Source of the DNA: Ziziphus jujuba
Taxonomy: Eukaryota > Streptophyta > Magnoliopsida > Rosales > Rhamnaceae
DNA: 64,000 nucleotides
Reading direction: 5' to 3'
Assembly: GCF_031755915.1 (NCBI RefSeq)
Contig: NC_083385.1
Coordinates: forward strand, 10,065,001-10,129,000
Under the pieces are notes generated by a model. The model was not told the DNA's origin. It did not search any database and saw nothing but the letters and a program-made list of their open reading frames with translations. This document shows positions 1 to 12,100 of this stretch, one piece after another. A program made the position numbers and the translations under genes. Within the stretch, counting starts at the first letter, position 1; the number at the start of each line of letters is the position of its first letter.

Positions 1-775
1 ATGACCTTTCATCCCAACTTGCTTCGTTTGACCCAACATAGTGGTCATTATTCCTAGAAGTAGCAATATTAGCCGACAAAATAGATTCTAAAGCAGTTTG
101 CTATTGAAGCCGAATTTCCTGGCTTAACAATATGGCCTGAACATCTTCAATCTCGACTGATCCACTGATTGAATTTATATTTGCAGCTACTGGATCGTAT
201 TCAATTGGCAGCCCTTGAAGGACATGCATCACAAAATCATCAGTGGAAATTGAATAACCTGCCATGGTTAGATTGTCTGGTATCTCTTTCATTTTAGACA
301 GATATTCAGTCATGGTAAGTGATCCCTTTCTCATAGATTGAAGTTGCAATTTTAATTGCATTAGTTTTGCCTTGGACTGATTTTCAAAAAGTTTATTTAG
401 AAAGTTCCAAAGCTGAAAAAAGCTTACCGGTTTTGTAATCTAAGTTTGAACTTGAGGTGATACAGATGAAAGCATCCATCCCAAAAGTGCTTGATCCAAG
501 CGTCTCCACAGCAAATATTCTGGGTTGATTTGTGTAGTTTGACTGGTGCCTTCTATAGCTGCAATCTCCATTGATGGCTCATAGAAAGCTCCATTAATAA
601 AACCTTCAAGGTTACTGCCTATGATGGTAGGCAACATATGAGTTTTCCATGGTATATAATTATCATTCTGAAGCTGAAAGGAAAAAGTGTAATTTGGCAG
701 AGAAACTTCATTAAGTTGTGGGAGTTTAGGAGATGAAATTGTAAGCTGAGAGATTTTTGCAAGCTCTGATACCAT
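1..775 (-). pseudogene. Copia-type retrotransposon gag, disabled, truncated by window edge
   Basis: Reading the minus strand from 775 to the left edge gives one continuous gag-like frame. It starts MVSELAK, has a segment with the pattern NYIPWKTHMLPTIIG, then KLFENQSKAKLMQLKLQ and MTEYLSKMKEIPDNL. These are typical of the gag N-terminus and UBN2 region of plant Ty1/Copia elements, which package element RNA into virus-like particles. Two in-frame TAG codons, at 440-442 and about 101-103, interrupt an otherwise aligned frame, so this copy cannot make full Gag. The first ATG is formed from the last LTR base plus the primer-binding site. The protein continues past base 1, so protease, integrase and RT, if present, lie outside the window. 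The family call is firm. Whether this copy can move using proteins from other copies is unknown. Confidence 0.75.
763..774 (-). other. Primer-binding site of Copia element (initiator tRNA-Met type)
   Basis: The minus strand reads TGGTATCAGAGC, the classic plant Copia primer-binding site complementary to the 3' end of initiator tRNA-Met. It directly abuts the putative LTR end (…ATCA) and overlaps the first gag codons (MVSE). Confidence 0.85.
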
Positions 776-952
776 GATAAAATTGAAAATAATATGGTTG
801 GAATAATTGTATTTCATTAACGTAGTGGTATTTATACAAGAGTCAAAGACTATGTGATAAGTCATATAAAAGTTACAGATAGACTTGCACATACAGATAG
901 GTTTACATATTTATCTTAACTAAATCTATTAAGATATTTTATCAAGGTAACA
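775..952 (-). repeat. Putative 5' LTR of the left-edge Copia element (178 bp)
   Basis: On the minus strand this runs from TGTTACC (952) to TTATCA (775) and so has TG…CA ends. It abuts the primer-binding site exactly. A TATAAATACC sequence inside it, minus strand around 829-838, could be the element's promoter. The outer boundary at 952 is inferred from the TG dinucleotide and a plausible short LTR length. The partner LTR lies outside the window, so the right limit is not proven. Confidence 0.55.
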
Positions 953-1583
953 TAGGAGATTAAAAAATGTATTGCAAGCCATTAGAGAGACGAAGACGTT
1001 AAATAAGGTTCTATATACATCCAGGGATACGAAACCAAGATGCTTTAGTTTGGGGGCCCCAGTGTAAAAAAAAAAATGTAAATATATGTATTTTTTTTGA
1101 TAATATTATAATTTCAAAATAAGATTTTTTTTTAAAGAACAAAAATGGCAAAAAAAAAATATATATATATATATACATATAATTAAGGAAAAAAATATAA
1201 CATAAAGAAAATGTGTAAAAAAACAAAATTCAAGAAAATCTTTTTCTATTTGAACTAATATTAATATTTTAATAAAATATTTTGATGTGATTATTAAAGA
1301 AAAATTGCTTTTAAGTGCGTTTAATTATTAAATTAATTATAACATAGATGATGATAAAGAATATATAACAAGTTACACTTAGGGTATATAAAAAAGAGAC
1401 AGAAAAGCAGACTAAAGTCAAAATCAAAATTTAGATGTGAATGATAAAACAAATTAATAGAAATTCTAATGGTAAATATTAGTTAAAACTATTTTCATCA
1501 AAGACATTTATTAAAACTAATACTAAAACTTAAGTACTAAATACATTTATCTTGGTTTATGACAACTTTACTATTAAGACAAC

Positions 1584-1818
1584 CACATGGAATTGTTATT
1601 TGAGTGTATAATATTTTTAACTATTTATTAAATTTAAACTATTAATTAAATGAATTTCATTTTTAAAAAAACAATGGACATTTGTAGCTTGAATTAGAAG
1701 CACATGGACTTGTTATTTGAGTGTATAATATTCTTAACTATTTATTAAATTTAAACTATTAATTAAATGAATTTCTATTTTAAAAAAGCAATGGACATTT
1801 GTAGCTTGAATTAGAAGC
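1584..1818. repeat. Tandem duplication, 117-bp unit, two copies
   Basis: A unit beginning cacatgg at 1584 recurs at 1701. Both copies run through the same text (ttatttgagtgtataatatt, then ttaaactattaattaaatg) to gaattagaagc. Only a few substitutions and small length changes separate them, so this is a fairly recent local duplication of non-coding AT-rich DNA. Confidence 0.85.
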
Positions 1819-4623
1819 TTATATATATGTATAGTAATATTCGATTAGATGATACTCTATTGGTAATTAGTATGGGGGGCCAAATTTCTATTTTTATTGA
1901 CACTAAATTTGTTAAGAATAATTTAATAAGAAAGAAAATTAATAAATGAGAAGAGGGGTGCCATTGCCCCATAAGTCTGTCACAGTACACCACATTTTTT
2001 CACTCGGGAGCAACGAATGGCTATGTTGCCAATAAGACTCAAGTACAGAGATTCTACAATTACGAACTCTTTCTTTCTTCTTCCTCTTTTTTTTTTTTTT
2101 TTTTTTTTCATTAAAAAATAAAACATGTATTTCTGATTGATTATTTGCTCCGCGTTCCTCAAACCATATATTGTTATGACAAGTCCATCACCATCAACAG
2201 GAAAAGTCTTTGTAAAGTATTTCTGCATCAAGTGCGAGAAGTTGAAGTGTTGTTGCTGATAAGATTGCATTATAAGCTGCTAACACTAGTTATTAACTGC
2301 CTTATCCTGTGGGTAATTATGTATCGTATTAATACCCAATTTCGTCAACATATGAGGAGCAAGATCATGGGAGTTAATCTTCCGTTTATCAATCAGATTT
2401 AACTGAATCAATGTGCAGAAAGTAAATAATTGAACACCTAATATGGTGGATTTTAAAATACAAGTTACCCTAATGAAATTAGGGTTGGCAAAATTTCGAA
2501 CAATAAAGCAAAGCTTAGAGCAACAAATCGGTTACTCTAAGAAAAGATAAATTATTAAACTATTTTCCAATCTGTTTTTCTCATACGCATTCAAAATCAA
2601 TAAGATACTATCATGTATAATTCATATTATTTTTATGCACTAATCATTGTAAAAAAAAAAAAAAATTATTGAATAAACTAAAAGAAAGAATAAAACAAAA
2701 GCAATGGAAAGAAAATATCCTTATCTAAGAGCGTGCAACTTGCAAGTGTACTAAAATTGAAAATAATAAAAAATAATTTTAATGCTATAGATATCAATTT
2801 TATTAATTAGTAACCTATGTAATTATGACAAAAATAAAAAAAATTAATTTGTTTGCATTAGATTTCAATTATCCATTTAAAAGTTAGTGTATTTATATAA
2901 CAAAATAATAATTTCAATGGTTGAGTATCCATATTTATATTTATAAAAATATAAATTCAAATTATAAAGGATAAAAATTTTTTAGATAGTTTATGAAATA
3001 AATTGTTTGTTCAAAAATAAAAAAAAATAAATTCATGTATTTATACAACAGTGTTACAATGACCAAAATATAAAAAATTTATCTATCAAATAATAAAATA
3101 TTATTTAATTAATTTATTTATCTATTTAAAAGTTTAATTATTCAAATTTGGATATATAAATATACCAATCAAAGATATATAACGAATCTCATTTCACAAA
3201 TATTATCTATCAGTATTCGGCGTCTGTAAAATTATTGTTAAATTGAAAGTTTTCTTTGAACTAGTTAAATTGAAAATGTTATGTAAATAAACTAAACATA
3301 ACGACTTTAATGCGGAGATAATGGAAATCAGTAAAATGTTATGTAGAATGGTTTATTTAACTCGCTCTGACAACGTTGTCGCAATTATAGGCTTCCATGA
3401 TTGGTTGTTAGGACCATTTTGATTTCTTTTCCAAAAACTAGAAAACAAATAGAAGACAGCCACAATAATCGTATTACGTGGCAGACTTATATCCGTGTAT
3501 CCAGTACGATTTATCCTTGAACTTTGACCACGACGGGGCCCAAAATTATTTCTCATCCACATGGCAAGGCGTTTCTTTTTTTTTTTTCTTTTTTTTTTCT
3601 TTTCTTCTTCTTTTTCTTTTTTTTCTTCTTTTTTTTGGGCAAAGAATAAATTAGCATTTTTTTGGGGTCGCCTTACCATGTATGATTTTAAGAACAATTG
3701 TGTAGCTCATACATTATAATTACCTCATCTATTTTTTGTTTTTAAAAATTTTACGAAAATGAGTTTTATCACTGGCTAAAATTTTACTATTTCTGGATGA
3801 CTAACAGGAAGAATAGGAGTTTTTTTTCAATTTCTTTTTTTTTTTTTTTTTTTTGGGGGGCCGAGTAACAGGTAAAGGAGGAATTATTAAAAGTAAAACA
3901 GAAGTGCCTTAATATTCCTGATCTAAAAAGATGGAAATCCAGTCGACCAAAGCAGCCTTTTTCTATTTATTCATTTATTTTACCTAAACCAAAAAGCGAC
4001 CTTTTTTTTACTTACTTTGGAATGCTGCTGTACTTTTCCTGATAATAATTAGAAATATAATTAAAAAAAAAAGTGGATTAACTTTCACTCTTTCTCAAAA
4101 AAATTTTTTTATGATTTGAATAATCTAATTAACAATGATAATTAAAAGTATAATTTAAAATTTCGTAATAAAATCCTACTTTCTCATTCCTAATCAGTGT
4201 CATTTCCATCCTTCTACTTTTGATAACTATGACTTTTGGGATCTATATTCCATAGTATACATCCTGAAACTCTACCAAAAACAGTTGTGGTTCTCCATCA
4301 ATTCTCTAGATAGCTAGTTTAAATTTTTGTACACATATTTCGTACTATTAGAGGAATTTCCCTTTCAATTTCTTTAATTTATCTCAAGTGTAATATTTTC
4401 TTATGTGATCAGTCCGGTATTTGATATTAAATTCCATTAGAGGACGAAACAATGAGGTCGCAAATGATGTAAACATTAACTGTAGTTGATTATCACAGCA
4501 AAAATAAATAAATAAAATTTATCATGTATTATTTTGGTGAATAAAAGTTGATCATGAATTACATTATTGGTGCCGATAACAATATTGATAACTTTTATCA
4601 TAGAATATGTGTTGGAAAAACAA

Positions 4624-4663
<40 letters not shown>

Positions 4664-4992
4664 TTTTGGGAACAATATAAACAGTTAAATGCTTTGCTTT
4701 CTCTTATACCCCAAGCAATCGAGATAGAGTAAAGATTTAATTCAAGGTTTGTTCCAGTTTTTTTTTTTTTTTTTTTTTTTTTTTTGGGAGAAAAGGGACT
4801 CAAGTCATCAGTTTCACACCTGAAAAACGATGAAATGATGATGACCGGAGATTACCTAAATAAATTGACAACCATGTTTCAGATTTTTAGATATTACCAA
4901 AAAACAGTTCTGGGATTTTAGATGCGTGTGGGGGTTAATTAAAGTGTGAATGGAATATTTAATATTATATTACTAATGTATATAAAATTTAG

Positions 4993-5023
<31 letters not shown>

Positions 5024-5364
5024 CATGGGGCGTCATGTAAATGATCTCACTCTACCTCTGTATGCAGGCTTTCGTCAGCTAACCAAATCAGTATAATTAC
5101 ATTGGTTAAGACTAAAACTGCCAATTAATTCATTGTATTATATAAAAACTTCTGAAGAGATAAGCCATACAGATATAAAAAACACGAGAAACAATTAATT
5201 ATTTCAAAATTAAATAAAAAATTTATATTGATTTTGCTTATAGACGTGTACTCTTTAATCAGGGAAATCCTCGATTATTAATACCAAAGTCATTAAAGAA
5301 AACAAGTAAGGTCGCTTTTGGAAAGATTATTGAAAATTTTGTGTGAATATTTATTTATTTTTGC

Positions 5365-5465
5365 ATTTACAAGGGGAGAGGGATTTCTTATCTAGGTCAA
5401 GGATTAAACCTTAGATCTAGAAGTATATTCTTGGTTGTACAACCACTAGGACAAGCTTATAAGTG
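5365..5465 (-). mobile_element. Possible tRNA-derived SINE or fragment
   Basis: On the minus strand, AAGCTTGTCCTAGTGGTTG resembles a pol III A box. GGTTTAATCC about 40 bases on resembles a B box (GGTTCGANTCC). After that comes CTAGATAAG-AAATCCCTCTCCCC, a tail style seen in plant SINEs. I could not find a clear target-site duplication or poly-A end, so this is tentative. Confidence 0.35.
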
Positions 5466-5799
5466 CGTAAATTCCTGGTTTCGAATTCATGAGAAATTTA
5501 TATTTTGTTTTATTAGCTTTCCCTTTGTACAAGTAATCACAGCTTGAGTTGCATAATGAAGTGAACTCTTGATCAGATTTCATGTAATTATTCTTGGCTT
5601 TGAATAAAATGATTTTCATGTAAAATCATGTCAGAGATATCTTGATACAAACGAAAAAGTAAATATTTTTAAGTACAATTATATACAAACTAATAAAATA
5701 TGACATATAATACTTAGTTTATATTTTGATAGATTTTTTCGACTCAATAATGAATATATCTTGATAGATTCCTCTAATATTATTCTTTCATGGAGATAC

Positions 5800-5891
5800 C
5801 ATATGTTTGACGAACTTGTAATTAAAGATTAATTAATCATAATATCATATGTTTGATGAACTTGTAATTAAAGATTAATTCGTCATAATAG
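5800..5891. repeat. Tandem duplication, 46-bp unit, two copies
   Basis: The unit beginning catatgtttga at 5800 is repeated from 5846. Both copies share gaacttgtaattaaagatta and end in tcataata, with three or so base differences. It is non-coding. Confidence 0.85.
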
Positions 5892-7525
5892 TCTTTTTTG
5901 GCTACCAAAATCTATCTATAGCCTCAGCAATGCAAAAGAAAATTATAAAAACATGTTATTTATATATATGGAGGGATTGATATATAATGAAAGGATTTTA
6001 TAAAAAAACTTATGTATCAATCCATATCATTTATAAATAATGACATATTATTTTAATATTTCTTTAATTTTCAAATAAAACTTAAATAGAAAAGAAAAAA
6101 TAAAAAAAACCATAAAATCACTTAGCTAGTTTTAGACTTCTTCATAATGAATAAACAAAATCAGTATAAAAGACCTAGTTTTTAGGTGTGAACTGGGTAT
6201 GATATATAAATAATCAATAACATGGGGTTGAAAAAGACTAGCACAGAAACGATATAAAAAAACACTAGAACGGCCTAGCTGGTGAATGCATGAAAGAAGT
6301 TAATTAAACTATGGTCATACGGATTATCATAATATGAGATCAATTGCTCAAACAAAAAAAAAAAAAAAATTATGAGATCAGTTAAAGGATTGATTAAAGG
6401 ATGGCTCGTATGCTAGCATTTATGGTTTTTTTTTTTTTGTGTTTTTTTTCTCCCTTTTTATTTGAGAGAGATTAAACACATAGAAATTGTTACTAAAATA
6501 GCGTCTGTAGTGGAAAAATGGAAAAATGGAATAGAATGAAACTCATTCTATTAACAGGTTCAAATGATTTTTTTTTTTTCTTTTTTTTCCTAATCACAAG
6601 ATGGAGAAGAATGATTTTCGCCAAGATGAGGTTCGAAGTCATTAGGCAAAACTCAAGAACAGGTTCAAATGATTTTCAATTTAATGTTCTTGTTTTTCTT
6701 TACTTTATAGCTAGGCTTTTTCTTTTTTTTTTATTATTTTTTTAAAAATTTGTAGAAAAAAAAATATAAATGTTATCAAAGACAAATTGGATTAAATTAA
6801 GTAATCCATAGAAGAGAAAGATGAAAAAATTAATTAACGATTGTGAAAGTGGGTTGATGACAAAAATATATTGTCTATTTGTCAGAAAAAAATATTATTT
6901 ATCATTAATGAAACCTACATGATATGAAATAATTTAAATTATTATTATTAAAAGATTTATTTTTGAAATTTTGATATAAAAATAATAAAATTAAATATCA
7001 CAACTAAAATTTACTTTATAAACTATGATAATTATTAATAATAACAAAAAATAAAATTGTTTGTCATATCAACTGCAGTAAAAAGGTTAATAAGTAGTAC
7101 ACATGAGAAAAATATGTATGCAAAGTATAAAGACACATCTATTGTCTCTATACTTAGGCTTAGTTGAGTGGTCCAATACGCCTCTAGACCGATCCATGAG
7201 GAAAATTTCCATCTTCACAAATTGTAGTTAAAAAGATTAGAGGCCAATAAACCTCATAATTTTTGGTGATAATGAAAGGCGTTTGTCCTATTGAATAAAA
7301 ATACAACAACGTACAGTCGTAAAACGCGTGAACTCTCAAACACCTTTAGAAAAATATTGGAATTCAAATAAAATTAAGATAGTACCACTACTTCCAAATG
7401 CTTGGTTGTTGGAATTTTAATTTTTATTGTTATTGTCTCTGTACGATCATTACCTGTAAACACTCTCTCTTTCGGTAGAAATTATGTTCACCTAGTTTAT
7501 GAAGATTATACACATTATAAAATTC

Positions 7526-7533
7526 TATAAATA
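7526..7533 (+). promoter_or_regulatory. TATA box of first SABATH gene
   Basis: TATAAATA lies about 90 bases upstream of the ATG at 7622. That leaves room for a start site near 7555-7560 and a leader of about 65 bases. It is the only good TATA match near this start. Confidence 0.6.
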
Positions 7534-7621
7534 GGGGAAACCATATCACCCATACACAAAACACACTTCACAGAGAATATAACATTACTAAAGAATAATT
7601 TGATTATTGTGAGTGTGAGAG

Positions 7622-9197
7622 ATGGAGGTGGTTCAAGTGCTACACATGAATGGAGGAATGGGAGAAACAAGTTATGCAAATAACTCCCTAGTTCAGGTAT
7701 ATCTAATATCTTTATACCAATAGTTAAATAGTACTCATGCATCAACATATCTTAGTAGTTAAATAATACTCATGCATCAACATATCTTAGTATACATCTA
7801 CACACACACACACACACATCATTTTATCATTCAAATTGAATGTAATTATAATATCTTCTTTAAGATCAAATCTAATTTTTTTTTTTTTTTTTAATTCTTA
7901 GTTGTATTTGAACATGTTTTCGCAAAATAATTTTGATGAGAGCTTTGTGGGATTTGGGTTTTGACAGCAAAAGGTAATAACCATGACGAAGCCCATAATG
8001 GAAGAAGCCATAACCAGTCTCTACTGCAGAACCTTCCCAACGACCTTAACCATCGCTGACTTGGGTTGTTCTTCCGGACCAAACACTTTCTTGGCGGTTT
8101 CCCAACTCATCAAATCAGTTCAGGCGGTTTGCCGGAAACTTGGGAAGCAGCCACCCGAATATCAAGTGCTTCTGAATGATCTTCCTGGGAACGACTTCAA
8201 CACCATTTTCAGGTCCATTTCGAGCTTCCAAGACAAGCTCAAAAACCAAATGGGCTCTAGCTTTGGGCCTTGTTTTTTCACCGGCGTTCCAGGTTCCTTC
8301 TATGGCAGACTTTTCGCTACCAGCACTCTCCACTTTGTCCATTCCTCTTATAGTCTCCAATGGCTTTCTCAGGTAAGTTTAGTTTAATTTCGTATCCAAC
8401 CATATGCCATCATCAGTCACTTATAACCAATATGATTTCAACAACTTAAGCCTTGTGATTTGAACCACAAATATGTCTTGCATTTTGAGGTTCGTTATCA
8501 TATTAAATTACCATTTATTTCAAGAGTTTAAATTGTTAATAGATGGATTAAGTATGTATAATAAATTAGTGTCTCATGAGATCAGGTTCCTGAAGGGTTG
8601 GAGAATAACAAAGGCAATATCTACATAGCCAGCACTAGCCCTCCGAGCGTGCTGAAAGCATACCGTGAGCAGTTTCAAAGAGATTTTTCGTACTTTTTGA
8701 AGTGTCGCTCGAAGGAACTGATGGGAGGAGGTCGCATGGTATTAACAATTCTAGGGAGGAAGAACGAAGATCCTTCAAGCAAAGATGGGTGTTACATTTG
8801 GGAGCTTATGGCTATGGCTCTCAATGACATGGTCTCTGAAGGAATTATAGAAGAAGAGAAACTCAACTCCTTCAACATCCCTCAATACACTCCGTCTCCA
8901 TTGGAAGTCAAAGAAGAGGTTATAAAAGATGGATCATTCATCATTGATCGGCTGGAAGTTTCGGAGGTCAACTGGAATGCTTATGACAGTGAGTTTAGTC
9001 CCTCCGACACACTCGACGAAGGTGGATACAGCGTCGCCAAGTGCATGAGAGCTGTCGCTGAACCTTTGCTTGTCAGCCATTTCGGTGAAGGAATTATTGA
9101 GGAGGTGTTTCGAAGGTACAGGGAAATTGTGGCTGATTGCATGTCTAAGGAGAAGACCGAGTTCATCAATGTCACTATCTCCGTCACCAAAAGATGA
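7622..9197 (+). CDS. SABATH carboxyl methyltransferase (salicylate/benzoate/jasmonate type), 3 exons
   Basis: Exons are 7622-7696, 7968-8372 and 8586-9197, giving 363 residues, the usual SABATH length. These enzymes transfer the methyl group of S-adenosylmethionine to the carboxyl of small acids such as salicylate, benzoate or jasmonate, in the cytosol. Visible signatures are [18 protein letters not shown] (residues 8-25, with Gln25 of the substrate/SAM site), the SAM-binding [10 protein letters not shown] (56-65), NDLPGNDFN (95-103), [11 protein letters not shown], and SYSLQWLSQ with the conserved substrate-clamping Trp157. Both introns are GT-AG and phase 0. The last intron usual in this family, present in the neighbour at 14189-14298, is absent: VSE-GIIEEE reads straight through. 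The N-terminal motif favours the salicylate/benzoate/jasmonate group, but the substrate cannot be fixed from sequence. It appears intact. Confidence 0.93.
7799..7819. repeat. (CA)n microsatellite in intron 1 of first SABATH gene
   Basis: A run of about ten CA dinucleotides lies within the first intron of the first SABATH gene. It is likely length-polymorphic and has no coding effect. Confidence 0.8.
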
Positions 9198-12100
9198 GGA
9201 TGATATATTCCATCTGTTTTTTTAAGATATAAAAATATCTATTACTGTATGTAATCGATAATGAAGGTCCTCTAGTATCCATTCGTGTTTATTGTTGCTT
9301 TTCTTGGTGTGCTTTATTTGTGGTCAGGTTTTCTAGGCTAGCTAAGGGCCTTGGGATGACTGCAGGTTGCAAGTTGTACGTGTTGTCGTTTTTCTTTTCT
9401 TTTTTTCAAATGTATTTCTTTGTGTTTGATTCGAGCAATTAATTAATGTACTTCCATGATTAAATTATGAAGACCACATGAAGTATGTTATCTCTGTCAA
9501 CTTCATTATTCGTGCTCTATAGAGGATTTGGATTAGTTGGGATCTTATTGATACAATAAAGTGTTAAAAAAAGGTTTTCAATTGCTTGATTGAACTTTTA
9601 GTTTTAAATCATTACGCTTTGAGATAACAGCATCACCTCAGCCGTTAGAAAAATATTTCAAACAAATTATGTATATATATTATAAATATAAGTGCTACTT
9701 TTTGTTTTGCTTGAAAATATAAGTGCTACTTTTGGTAAAATGATTGTGGACTTCTCTATCTCTTCCCATCAAAATATATATTGGCTAATGCGGAAAAAGA
9801 AAATAAAACTTGCATATTGAACGCGTTTTTACTTTTTGTTCTAAAAATTCTATACTTAGTTTTGATTATTTTAGAATAAAAATTTTCATGGTATGAATTT
9901 TAGCTTTAAACATCATTTTATTTATTTATTTTTGTGAAAATTTTACTTTTTTATCGTACATAAAAAGAAGTAGACTATATTAATATATTTTACGTGAGCC
10001 ACGACCCAGTGATTAGCCAAAAGCTACCGCAAGACCAAAAAACACTTGCAAAAGTCCCCGGAGTCAGTAAAGAAGCAATTAAACCAATTACTTTGCGTTT
10101 CACAGTCCACTAAAAAGAAATTAGGAAAAAAAAAATCCTAAAATTCAATTAATTTAATCTATATCATTAAGTTGGACAAATAAATAAAAAAAAAACTAAT
10201 TAATTGAAGTAAGGATTAATTACATTATAATATCTGTACTTTACCCAAATTGCACATTAAACCTTAAAATTTAAAGCGTTTGACATTTGTTGCATTATGT
10301 TTTAGTTTTGATGTGTACTAGCCACGGTTACCCTTCTCTCTCGTTTGACCAAGTTCTCAGGTAACACTTTGAAGAGATTGAGGGGGCTTCTATTTCATCC
10401 AAGTCCTCCTCATCATATTAAACTTATTCCCTCTCCAATTTTAATTTTAATAAATCTCTAAATTTCCTCATCAATTTAATTCCACAAAACATTTATTATT
10501 ACTAATTTTTTAATAGAACCACACAGTAAAGAGTAGTTTTCAAAGCTTCTTTTGAAGAAGCAAAGAAAAAGTTAGTCCAAACATAGTAGTAGTAATATGT
10601 ATGAAGTCACCGAAGAAGAAAATAAAACGAATTGCTTTACGTTTCACAGGAAAATTAAATTCTTAAAACTTAGATATAAATAGTTTGAGCAAATATTGTG
10701 TCAAAAAACGAGAAAAAAAAAAATCAGCAAAAAATTTGATACGACTAGTACTAAAGAAGAGCCCAAATCATGTTCTGCAATGAATCTGCATTCCTTAAAG
10801 ATTTCTAGAGGAGTGGGTTTCAGTGGGTTTGGGTCCTTTATAGGAGATGGAGGGCTTTCCATTCCCGTCATATAGCAAATTAATAGGCCCAAATCCTTCT
10901 TTTTTATTTAATGGACTTCAGAAAAGCTTGGGTCCCTTAAAACAGACTCAATAATCAAGGCCATGATGAGAACCACTAACGTCTCCACACTTAAATACCC
11001 CCAAAAAAGGGAATACCCCAAAGAAGGGATAGCCAAAAGTCTCTGCCAATTACATTCGATATTCCTAAAAAGGAAAATAAAATACAACCATAATATTTTT
11101 TTATCATTAAAATAAAAAAATACACCATAATACAGTTTTATAATTTTTTTCACTAATATATAGTTTCTCTTAAAATTGTCACATCTTAATATATCTCCCT
11201 CATTGCCAGCTATTTTAGGACCAATAATCCACCATGCACTGTTTCAAAATCACTTTTTTTTTTTTTTTTTTTGGGGAACCATAAAAGGCAACTAGCTAGA
11301 GCTTTCGTCACCAACCTGTAGAGTCAAAAAGTACTTTTTAAAGCGATTGGTCTTTGCTAGGATGACGACTTTGATAGCAATAAAATAGTACAATAAGAAC
11401 ATGATTGCCAAACGCATTATTTTATATGCACAAGCAAAAGAAAAGCAAAAACAACCGCACCTCAAAATTATTGCGGCCTTAAACGCAAACCAATTACATC
11501 TACGTTTCATGGCTTTCCAATTCCCTCTTTGAGTGGTTCATAGTTGAGCCAGTCTTCTTTGTAATGGAATTTTCCTTCATTTGCATTTGCAGATTTATAT
11601 ACTACGCAAATTTTGCGTTAAAGCATTGCATACATACCTAATAGCATCATTCTGTTGTCCCTACCCATTTTCAAGATTCCGCAGATTCCTTGACCATGCC
11701 CACAAAAGTCAAACAAATTTGGTATTCTTATTCATCATGCATAAGTGGGTTTTTTACAATATTGGATCTCTTTTCTGTAATCTTGAAGTTCCAAATATGG
11801 ACTTCCTAAGCTTAAAGTTTAAAGCCCACTTTAACTGGGGAGGTAAAAATATGATGCTTGAAAGATATGGACATTTTTTATTTCACTTTTTGTCTCGCTG
11901 AAATTCTAAACATAAGTAAATCTCCAGTAGTTCCACGGAAATGAAATGCTAAACATAAGTAAATCTCCAGTAGTTCCATGGAAATCTCTGATGATTATTC
12001 TAAAGTTCCATGGAAATCTCTGATGATTATTCTAAAGTACAAGCAATTTGGTAATCTCTGATTATTCTAAAGTACAAACAATTTGGTAATATCTGATTAT

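Larger units (their letters stand above)
953..7525. other. Gene-free AT-rich spacer
   Basis: No credible coding exon was seen on either strand. Short open frames here are low-complexity lysine or phenylalanine runs over poly-A/T tracts. The stretch holds long TA microsatellites (about 4627-4653 and 4997-5023), poly-T tracts, two tandem duplications (1584-1818 and 5800-5891) and a SINE-like segment near 5365-5465, all listed separately. The right end is the promoter side of the first SABATH gene. Confidence 0.6.
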
